The notes under the pieces are model-generated. The model saw only the letters and a list, made by a program, of their open reading frames with translations, was not told the DNA's origin and ran no database searches. The translations under genes and the position numbers were made by a program. A stretch of DNA of 64,000 bases from Streptomyces canus (GTDB taxonomy: Bacteria; Actinomycetota; Actinomycetes; Streptomycetales; Streptomycetaceae): positions 1 to 64,000 of the forward strand of contig NZ_KQ948658.1 of the NCBI RefSeq assembly GCF_001514145.1. Reading direction: 5' to 3'. This document shows positions 57,979-64,000 of this stretch, piece by piece. Position 1 is the first letter of the stretch. Each line of letters opens with the position of its first letter.

Positions 57979-58603
57979 AGCCCACCGGCTGAGCGCCGCC
58001 GAGCTGGACGTACAGGGCTGTGGACAGCGGGCACCGGCTGCGCTCGGCGACCGCCTTCACCACCTTGTACTGCGGTTTCCTCGCGCCCTTGCCGTCACAC
58101 GCGGTCTCCCTGACCTGTCCGCTGCCCGAGCTGTACACGCAGTCGCCGACGATGGTCCGCGGTCCGCCCCCGCCGCCGGGGTCACCGGGGTGCGGCGGTT
58201 GCAGGTTGCGCATGCAGGCGTATCCCTGCGGCACCGCCCCGTCGCCGTCCTCGTCGGAGATCTGGCTCTGCTCGCTGATGTGCAGCACGAAGTCGGTGGT
58301 CGCCGGGCACGGCGGCCCGCCGGACGGGGTGCCGTCGTGCCGGGCCACGACCCGTGCCGCCGCCCGCTCACTGGTGCAGGGCACCTCGGTGAAGCTGGCC
58401 TTGCCGAAGGAGCTGCACTCGTCGACCGCGAGGAACACCGCGCCGAATCCGGAGGCCCGGGTCGCGGACGGTGAGACCGAGGCCGTGGCGGCGGTCCCCT
58501 CGTCGCTCTCCCCGCCGGCCGCCGGCTGGGTGCACCCCGTCAGCAGGGCGGCGAGCAGCGCCGCCAGTACGTACACCACCCCCGTGGAAAACCTGTCGCG
58601 CAT
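57962..58603 (-). CDS. secreted lipoprotein of unknown function
   Basis: A 213-residue lipoprotein. The signal peptide ends in the lipobox LLTGC with Cys24, followed by a low-complexity Ser/Thr/Ala linker. The mature part has seven or eight cysteines and conserved-looking motifs (AVDECSSFGKASFTEVPCTSERAAARVV; CPLSTALYVQLGGAQPVGCARPL), which suggests a disulfide-rich fold. I use ATG 58603; a GTG directly before it (58606) is the alternative. No recognised domain. Its 3' end lies within a terminator stem. Confidence 0.72.
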   Translation of the reverse strand: MRDRFSTGVVYVLAALLAALLTGCTQPAAGGESDEGTAATASVSPSATRASGFGAVFLAVDECSSFGKASFTEVPCTSERAAARVVARHDGTPSGGPPCPATTDFVLHISEQSQISDEDGDGAVPQGYACMRNLQPPHPGDPGGGGGPRTIVGDCVYSSGSGQVRETACDGKGARKPQYKVVKAVAERSRCPLSTALYVQLGGAQPVGCARPL

Positions 58604-58736
58604 CACAATCCCCCCGCACTACCCCCACCGCCCAGCGTGACCGCCGCGGCGGGGCCACGCCAGACGTGTGGGGTCCTTTGCGCCTTTCGGGGGTGATGTA
58701 CGAGTTGCGAGTCGTACGGGAAGTACGTCCCGCGCG

Positions 58737-60521
58737 CTATCGGCGGTACGCCAGCCCGTACCCGACCGGGTACAGCGCCGTCGCCGGATCGTCCGCCCGC
58801 TGCACCGGCACGGGCAGCTTCCCGCGCGGTGCCGCCTGTCCGGCGATCACCCGTGCAGCCGCCCGCAGTTCGACATCGGTCCAGGAGTAGGCCGCCAGGT
58901 AGGCCGGGACGGTGGGCAGGTGGGCCACGTCGTAGGGGTTGCGGATCGCGACCGCCACCACCGGCCTCCCGGCCGCCACGAGCTGCTCGACGAGTGTCTT
59001 CTGGGCGGCTGTGATGTTGTACGTCCCCACGATGACCGCGTCCGCGTCCTGCGCGGCGGCGACGGCCTGGGCGACGGTGGCCGCCGAGGGTGCCGTACCG
59101 GTCGGCAGGGCGGTGGCCGTGAAGCCCAGTGCGGTGAGGGCGGCGGCGAGGACCCCGGTCGGCGGGCCCGTCGTACCGGACGGAGAGGCGGGGTCGGCGC
59201 CCACCACCAGCAGCTTGGGGTGGGTGTTGCGGTTCAGGGGCAGCACTCGCCCCTCGTTGACCAGCAGGGTCGTCGTCCGCTCGGCGATCCGCTCGGCCGC
59301 GGCGAGGTGGGCCGGGGTGCCGACGGTCCGGGTCACACCGCCGTGGCTGACGTACGGCTCCTCGAAGAGCCCCAGCCGGGCCTTGAGCCGCAGGATCCGC
59401 AGGATCGACTCGTCCAGCCGTGCCTCGGTGAGCTCGCCGTCCCGTACGGCCTTCAGGACGGCGTTCCACGCGACGTCCAGGGAGGGCGGGTTGAGGAGCT
59501 GGTCGACACCGGCCTTGAGGGCGAGGACGGGGACGCGGGCGTCGCCGTACTTCGTGCGGACGCCCTCCATACCGAGGGAGTCCGTGACCACGACGCCGTC
59601 GTAGCCGAGTTCGCCGCGCAGGATTCCGGTGAGGATGGGGTGGGAGAGGGTGGCCGGGTCGCCGGAGGCGTCGAGGGCCGGGAACTGGATGTGCGCGGTC
59701 ATGATCGAGTCGATGCCGGCGCGGATCGCGGACCGGAAGGGAACGGCGTCCAGCTTCTCCCACAGTTCCCGGCTGTGGGTGATGACCGGGAAGCCGTAAT
59801 GGCTGTCGACGGCGGTGTCCCCGTGCCCCGGGAAGTGCTTGGCGGTCGCGGCGACCCCGGCGCCCTGGTACCCGGCGACCTCGGCGGCCACGAGCCCGGC
59901 GACCGCGTCGGCCTCGGAGCCGAAGGAGCGGACGCCGATGACGGGGTTGGCCGGGTTGACGTTGACGTCGGCGACGGGGGAGTAGTTCTGCCGGATGCCG
60001 ATGGCTCGCAGTTCCTGCCCCGCGATCCGGCCGAGGGTGCGGGCGTCCTTCCGTGAACCGCCGGCACCGATCGCCATGGCGCCCGGGAAGAGGGTGGCGG
60101 GCTCGCCGACCCGGCAGACGATCCCGTGCTCCTGGTCGGTGGAGACGAGGACGGGCAGTCCGCGCGGCTGCCGCAGTGACGCCTGCTGGATGCCGTTGGA
60201 CAGGTCGGCGATCTGGTGCGGATCACGGGTGTTGTGCGCCCAGGTGAAGTAGATGATCCCGCCCACCCGGTACCTGGCGATCATCTCGGCGGCCGTACGG
60301 ACGCCGATCTCCTTGAGATTGGCGTCGATGTCGGCCTGGTCGGGGGCGGTGGCGGAGTGGCCGTAGACCCGCATCACGAAGAGCTGGCCGACCTTCTCCT
60401 CGAGCGTCATACGGGAGATGAGGGAGCGGAGCTTCTTGTCGTTCGCGTGCGCGGTCCCGCTGAGGGCGAGTGAGGCGGCCACGCCCGCCGTGGCGGCGAG
60501 GACGGTACGTCTGGAGGGCAC
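58737..60521 (-). CDS. exported GH3 beta-N-acetylglucosaminidase (NagZ type) with C-terminal domain
   Basis: A 594-residue GH3 enzyme. An SRRTVLAATAGVAASLAL twin-arginine-like signal starts it, cleaved near AHA. The NagZ signature KHFPGHGDTAVDSHYG supplies the His acid/base, and VVTDSLGM holds the nucleophile Asp. A GH3 C-terminal domain (LLVVGADPAS onward) follows, so it is longer than Gram-negative NagZ. It would free GlcNAc from chitin- or murein-derived oligosaccharides outside the cell. GTG 60521 is chosen for AAGGAG six bases upstream. Confidence 0.9.
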   Translation of the reverse strand: MPSRRTVLAATAGVAASLALSGTAHANDKKLRSLISRMTLEEKVGQLFVMRVYGHSATAPDQADIDANLKEIGVRTAAEMIARYRVGGIIYFTWAHNTRDPHQIADLSNGIQQASLRQPRGLPVLVSTDQEHGIVCRVGEPATLFPGAMAIGAGGSRKDARTLGRIAGQELRAIGIRQNYSPVADVNVNPANPVIGVRSFGSEADAVAGLVAAEVAGYQGAGVAATAKHFPGHGDTAVDSHYGFPVITHSRELWEKLDAVPFRSAIRAGIDSIMTAHIQFPALDASGDPATLSHPILTGILRGELGYDGVVVTDSLGMEGVRTKYGDARVPVLALKAGVDQLLNPPSLDVAWNAVLKAVRDGELTEARLDESILRILRLKARLGLFEEPYVSHGGVTRTVGTPAHLAAAERIAERTTTLLVNEGRVLPLNRNTHPKLLVVGADPASPSGTTGPPTGVLAAALTALGFTATALPTGTAPSAATVAQAVAAAQDADAVIVGTYNITAAQKTLVEQLVAAGRPVVAVAIRNPYDVAHLPTVPAYLAAYSWTDVELRAAARVIAGQAAPRGKLPVPVQRADDPATALYPVGYGLAYRR

Positions 60522-60552
60522 GTGCGCTCCTTCCGGAGGTGATCCGCTGAAG

Positions 60553-60599
60553 GAAACTTCCGAGGGGTCACCAATATCCGGGAAGTTTCTGCCAGTCAA
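60553..60599 (-). promoter_or_regulatory. GH3 gene promoter with flanking inverted repeat operator
   Basis: On the minus strand TTGACT (60594-60599), a 17-base spacer and TATTGG (60571-60576) look like a -35/-10 pair. GAAACTTCC (60553-60561) and GGAAGTTTC (60581-60589) are inverted arms 19 bases apart, one in the spacer and one just past the -10. The layout suggests a repressor that blocks the promoter. Confidence 0.55.
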
Positions 60600-60891
60600 G
60601 GGAGCGCGCAGCAACCAGGGAGGGGCCGTCATCGGCGCAGTTGGAGGGGGGCGCGCCGATGACGGCGTGCTGCCGGCCGCAGTACGCAGGAGAGGGTTGG
60701 TCAGCGTTCGCAGCCAGCAGCGAGGCCGACGCCGTACCACGGTGACTCTCCGGCAGCTTGCGCATTGGACGAGCGGCGGCGGGGCGGGGTTCCCGGCTCG
60801 GGCCTGATTTCCCCAAGTTGGTGTGGCCGGGGTCAACGGGACGGATGAGCCGACATATCGGGCCGGTGCGCCCCCCGCGTAGGGTCGGTGC
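60600..60891. other. intergenic DNA without recognised features
   Basis: Between the GH3 promoter and the small membrane protein gene (divergent) I see no open frame with coding character and no repeat. The -10-like TAGGGT at 60880-60885 stands six bases before the next ATG and would give a leaderless transcript. Confidence 0.45.
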
Positions 60892-61149
60892 ATGAGCCAG
60901 TTGCTGCCGCTCCCGACCGTCCTCGCCGGTCTTGCCGTGACCCTGGTCCTCTTCGCCCTGCTGGCCCGCCACGTCCGCCGCCGCGGGACGGCGGGCGGGG
61001 CCCTGCGCGGGGCGATGGCGGCGCACGACGAGGTGTGGCACGGGACGGCAGCCGATTCGTACTACGAACTCCAGGTGCAGACGGACCGCAAGGCGCCGCT
61101 GCCGGACGACCGGTGGAGGCGGGGGCCACGCTCCGGGCGCCGCCCCTGA
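60892..61149 (+). CDS. small membrane protein, possibly leaderless
   Basis: An 85-residue protein with one N-terminal membrane helix (LPTVLAGLAVTLVLFALLA, about 7-25) followed by a basic HVRRRG and a hydrophilic cytoplasmic tail. ADSYYELQVQTDRKAPLPDDRW is unusual for such small proteins. TAGGGT ends six bases before the ATG and no Shine-Dalgarno is visible. It lies upstream of the EPSP synthase gene by 51 bases. Function unknown. Confidence 0.65.
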   Translation: MSQLLPLPTVLAGLAVTLVLFALLARHVRRRGTAGGALRGAMAAHDEVWHGTAADSYYELQVQTDRKAPLPDDRWRRGPRSGRRP

Positions 61150-61200
61150 ACGGGGTCCACCCCGTGGACGTCCCGGCGTCGGAGGGGGGCGTGGGCGATC

Positions 61201-62475
61201 ATGAGAGGCATGCCCGCCGACACGCCCGCCCCGCAGACCCTCTCCCTCCCCGGCTCGAAGTCCCTCACCGCCCGGGCCCTCTTCCTGGCCGCCGCGGCCG
61301 ACGGAGTGACCACCCTCCTGCGCCCCCTCCGCTCGGACGACACCGAGGGCTTCGCCGAGGGCCTGGTGCGGCTGGGCTACCGGGTCGGCCGTACACCGGA
61401 CGCGTGGCAGGTGGACGGCCGCCCGCAGGGACCGGCCGCCGCCGAGGCGGACGTGTACTGCCGTGACGGCGCGACGACCGCCCGCTTCCTGCCCACCCTG
61501 GCCGCGGCCGGCCACGGCACGTACCGCTTCGACGCCTCGCCCCAGATGCGCAGGCGTCCCCTGCTGCCGCTGTCGCGTGCGCTGCGCGACCTGGGCGTGG
61601 ACCTGCGGCACGAGGAGGCGGAGGGGCACCACCCGCTGACGGTCAGGGCGGCGGGAGTGGAGGGTGGCGAGGTGACGCTGGACGCGGGCCAGTCCTCCCA
61701 GTACCTCACCGCACTCCTGCTGCTGGGCCCCCTGACCCGCCGGGGCCTGCGCATCCGCGTCACGGACCTGGTGTCGGCACCGTACGTCGAGATCACCCTC
61801 GCGATGATGCGGGCGTTCGGGGTGGAGGTGGCGAGGGAGGGCGACGTCTTCGTGGTCCCGCCGGGCGGCTACCGCGCCACGACCTACGCGATCGAGCCCG
61901 ACGCGTCCACGGCGAGCTACTTCTTCGCGGCGGCGGCGCTGACCCCGGGCGCCGAGGTGACGGTCCCGGGCCTGGGCACGGGCGCGCTCCAGGGCGACCT
62001 CGGCTTCGTGGACGTGCTGCGGCGGATGGGAGCGGAGGTGTCCGTCGGCGCCACGGCCACCACGGTCCGGGGCACCGGCGAACTGCGCGGCCTCACGGTC
62101 AACATGCGGGACATCTCGGACACCATGCCGACACTCGCGGCGATCGCCCCCTTCGCCTCCGCCCCCGTCCGCATCGAGGACGTGGCGAACACGCGGGTGA
62201 AGGAGTGCGACCGCCTGGAGGCCTGCGCGGAGAACCTGCGCCGGCTGGGCGTGCGGGTGGCGACGGGCCCGGACTGGATCGAGATCCACCCGGGCGTCGC
62301 TCCTTCGGCAGACACCCGCATCACGACGTACGGCGACCACCGCATCGTCATGTCCTTCGCGGTCACCGGCCTTCGGGTACCGGGAATCTCGTTCGACGAC
62401 CCCGGATGCGTACGCAAGACTTTCCCCGGTTTCCATGAGGCGTTCGCGGAGCTGCGAAGGACCATCGGGGGTTGA
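61201..62475 (+). CDS. aroA: EPSP synthase-type enzyme (AroA family), divergent paralogue
   Basis: A 424-residue 5-enolpyruvylshikimate-3-phosphate synthase-like protein, the shikimate-pathway step inhibited by glyphosate. Key residues are kept: Lys20-Ser21 and Arg25 ([12 protein letters not shown]), Arg119 (MRRRP), SSQ, the Asp in DISDTMP, VKECDR, GDHR and RKTFP. At the glyphosate-discriminating loop the sequence is RDGATTAR: Ala91 stands where E. coli has Gly96, and Asp and Gly replace the Asn-Ala before it. An Ala at that position is the feature of class II insensitive enzymes such as CP4. It may be a second AroA beside a canonical one elsewhere. Start ATG 61201 or 61210. Its stop lies 7 bases before a GNAT gene. 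Confidence 0.85.
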   Translation: MRGMPADTPAPQTLSLPGSKSLTARALFLAAAADGVTTLLRPLRSDDTEGFAEGLVRLGYRVGRTPDAWQVDGRPQGPAAAEADVYCRDGATTARFLPTLAAAGHGTYRFDASPQMRRRPLLPLSRALRDLGVDLRHEEAEGHHPLTVRAAGVEGGEVTLDAGQSSQYLTALLLLGPLTRRGLRIRVTDLVSAPYVEITLAMMRAFGVEVAREGDVFVVPPGGYRATTYAIEPDASTASYFFAAAALTPGAEVTVPGLGTGALQGDLGFVDVLRRMGAEVSVGATATTVRGTGELRGLTVNMRDISDTMPTLAAIAPFASAPVRIEDVANTRVKECDRLEACAENLRRLGVRVATGPDWIEIHPGVAPSADTRITTYGDHRIVMSFAVTGLRVPGISFDDPGCVRKTFPGFHEAFAELRRTIGG

Positions 62476-62482
62476 ACGGGCG

Positions 62483-63115
62483 TTGAGTTTCCAGCTGGAA
62501 GGGCCGGTCCTGGCAGGCGAGTTGGTGCGCCTGGAACCGCTGGACCACGGGCACACGGCGGACCTGGCCGTGGCGGCGGAGGAGAACCGCGGCACGTACG
62601 AGTTCACCTGGGTGCCCAGGGCCGACGAGGTCGGTGACTACGTCGACGCTCAGCTTGCGCGGGCGGCGACGGGGCGGCTCGCGCCGTATGCGCAGGTGTC
62701 GGTCGCGACGGGGCGGGCGGTGGGGGCCACGTCGTACTGGGAGCCGCGGTGCTGGCTGTCGGAGGACCGACTCGACGCCGTGGAAGTCGGTTTCACCTGG
62801 CTGGCGGGCTCGGCGCAGGGCACGGGCATCAACGCCGAGGCCAAGCTGCTGCTCTTCCGGCACGCCTTCGAGGAGTGGGGCGTCGCCCGCGTCGACCTGA
62901 AGACGGACGCCCGCAACGAACGCTCCCGCGCGGCGATCCAGAGCGTCGGCGCCCGCTTCGAGGGCGTCCTGCGCAACTGGTCGCGCTCCTGGGCACCCGG
63001 TGAGGACGGACGGCTGCGGGACTCGGCGATCTTCTCGATCACGGCGCAGGAGTGGCCGGAGTGCCGGAAGCGGCTGGAGGAGCGGGTGGCGGGGTTCGTG
63101 GCGCGGCGGGGATGA
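62483..63115 (+). CDS. GNAT-family N-acetyltransferase (RimJ/RimL type)
   Basis: A 210-residue GNAT acetyltransferase. Domain motifs begin [18 protein letters not shown] and include the acetyl-CoA region ([59 protein letters not shown]). The start is uncertain; I use TTG 62483, which follows the aroA stop by seven bases, and an ATG at 62435 inside aroA is the alternative. It overlaps the next GNAT gene by 4 bases (ATGA). Substrate unknown. Confidence 0.8.
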   Translation: MSFQLEGPVLAGELVRLEPLDHGHTADLAVAAEENRGTYEFTWVPRADEVGDYVDAQLARAATGRLAPYAQVSVATGRAVGATSYWEPRCWLSEDRLDAVEVGFTWLAGSAQGTGINAEAKLLLFRHAFEEWGVARVDLKTDARNERSRAAIQSVGARFEGVLRNWSRSWAPGEDGRLRDSAIFSITAQEWPECRKRLEERVAGFVARRG

Positions 63116-63594
63116 GGGGCGTGGACGCCTACGTCCGGATGCGCTGCGACCCCGTCATGATGGCCGAACTCGGCGGGCCGTTGCCGCGGGAGGGCATCGA
63201 GGACAAGGTGCACCGGGACGCGGAGGAGGCGGCCGCCGACGAGTCCTGGATCAAGATGATCGTCCCCGAACCGGACCGGCCCGACGTGGTGGCGGGCTCG
63301 GTGACCGTCTGGTCCCACGACCCCGGGAACGGGCCCCTCACCGAGATCGGCTGGATGGTGCTGCCGGAGTTCCAGGGACGGGGACTGGGCAAGCGGGCGG
63401 TCCGTGCGCTGCTCGAACGGGCGTGGAGCGAGGACCGCTGGGGTGACATCCACGCGTTCCCGGCCACGAGCAACGGCCCCTCGAACGGCATCTGCCGCTC
63501 CCTGGGCTTCCGTCTCGTCGGCGAACTCGACATGCCGTTCGCGGACCGGGTCCTGCGCAGCAACCACTGGACGATCACGCCGCCCGGCTCATAG
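63112..63594 (+). CDS. GNAT-family N-acetyltransferase
   Basis: A 160-residue GNAT acetyltransferase with the fold core [27 protein letters not shown], where QGRGLG binds the acetyl-CoA pyrophosphate. [15 protein letters not shown] closes the domain. The start ATG 63112 sits on the previous stop (ATGA), so the two GNAT genes are coupled. The two proteins are not close copies of each other. It converges on a LysR gene with a 6-base overlap of the 3' ends. Confidence 0.82.
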   Translation: MRGVDAYVRMRCDPVMMAELGGPLPREGIEDKVHRDAEEAAADESWIKMIVPEPDRPDVVAGSVTVWSHDPGNGPLTEIGWMVLPEFQGRGLGKRAVRALLERAWSEDRWGDIHAFPATSNGPSNGICRSLGFRLVGELDMPFADRVLRSNHWTITPPGS

Positions 63595-64000
63595 GGCCCG
63601 TCGCTGGTCCCGGCCGATCAACTCCCGTCCCGTGATCCGAAGTTGGTCCAGGACCGTCGCCAGTACCGGATCTCCCTCCGCCCCTGTCCGCACCGCCGCG
63701 AACACGTGCCGGGACGGGGGCGTCCCGTCCTCCGTCGTCAGCAGGGCCAGATCGCGGTGGGCGTACGCCGGGCGGACCAGGCGGGGGACCAGTGCCACCC
63801 CCTGGCCCGCCTCGACCAGCGCCGCCAGCGCACCCCAGTCGTTCACCGCGTGCCGGATGTCCGGGGTGAATCCGGCCGCCGCGCACACCGACCGCGCCAC
63901 CGCGCCCACGCAACTGCACGCGTCCCCCACGATCCACGCCTCCGCGGCCAGTTCACGCAGGGCGACGCGCTCGCGCCCGGCCAACCGGTGGCCGGCCGGG
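63589..64000 (-). CDS. LysR-family regulator, truncated by the window end
   Basis: The C-terminal 136 residues or so of a LysR regulator: the second lobe of the effector-binding domain (PAGHRLAGRERVALRELA near the window edge, then AAEAWIVGDACSCVG and HAVNDWGALAALVEAGQGVALVPRLV). The DNA-binding domain lies beyond 64000. The frame stays open to the edge, so the methionine at 63984 is internal. It may regulate a gene outside the window or the GNAT pair. Confidence 0.8.
   Translation of the reverse strand, partial: PAGHRLAGRERVALRELAAEAWIVGDACSCVGAVARSVCAAAGFTPDIRHAVNDWGALAALVEAGQGVALVPRLVRPAYAHRDLALLTTEDGTPPSRHVFAAVRTGAEGDPVLATVLDQLRITGRELIGRDQRRAL

Overview
The window is about 72% GC, with strong third-position GC bias, GTG/TTG starts and many 4-base start/stop overlaps. 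The gene order and the genes present (cebR/cebEFG-bglC, orn-adpA, glmS, desABCD/EF) point to the core chromosome of a Streptomyces close to the S. coelicolor lineage. There is no integrase, transposase, phage module, CRISPR array or abrupt change in composition, so this looks like resident chromosome and not an island.

Layout. (1) 1-9.7 kb: saccharide use. A short GH36-like alpha-galactosidase is coupled to a GH42 beta-galactosidase, and converges on the cellobiose system (bglC, cebG, cebF, cebE on the minus strand, cebR divergent) with two CebR operators. (2) 9.7-16.2 kb: a degenerate kinase-like protein, a divergent SDR/LysR pair, tRNA-His(GTG), oligoribonuclease and the developmental master regulator AdpA, whose Leu225 is a TTA (bldA) codon, then a small membrane protein and a universal stress protein. 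(3) 16.3-22.6 kb: glmS with an upstream small conserved gene, a Tat-exported purple-acid-type phosphatase, a DUF4429/SHOCT protein and a membrane protein with a zinc-finger and a ricin-like domain. (4) 22.7-29.9 kb: the desferrioxamine biosynthesis and uptake genes desABCD, desF and desE under two iron boxes. (5) 29.9-38.4 kb: a leucine/branched-chain acyl-CoA catabolism operon (acdH, hmgL, MCC alpha, MCC beta) divergent from a TetR regulator, then an LCAD-like acyl-CoA dehydrogenase with an acyl-CoA thioesterase. (6) 38.4-45 kb: a conserved protein, a PucR regulator, and a sodium/solute symporter, agmatinase-family and ThDP-enzyme run. (7) 45-60.5 kb: mostly exported or membrane proteins: endonuclease I, a frameshifted FG-GAP protein, a GT39 glycosyltransferase with a Gly-rich segment, a class A beta-lactamase-fold protein, a phytase-like esterase, a single-chain double ABC exporter, an S37 peptidase, a lipoprotein and a GH3 N-acetylglucosaminidase. 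(8) 60.9-64 kb: a small membrane protein, a second-type EPSP synthase with Ala at the glyphosate-site Gly position, two GNAT genes and a truncated LysR gene.

Much of the window deals with scavenging: oligosaccharides, cell-wall amino sugars, iron, phosphate and nucleic acids, branched-chain amino acids and guanidino compounds, together with development (adpA, orn). Regulatory DNA is unusually readable: CebR boxes (one over the bglC ribosome binding site), iron boxes, a double TetR-type operator over a probably leaderless promoter, two PHO-box-like tandem 11-mers before secreted phosphate-scavenging enzymes, and several long terminator hairpins. I did not find a clearly new multi-gene system. 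The least ordinary items are the aroA-GNAT-GNAT group, the symporter/ureohydrolase/ThDP run, the membrane zinc-finger/ricin protein and the PHO-like sites.
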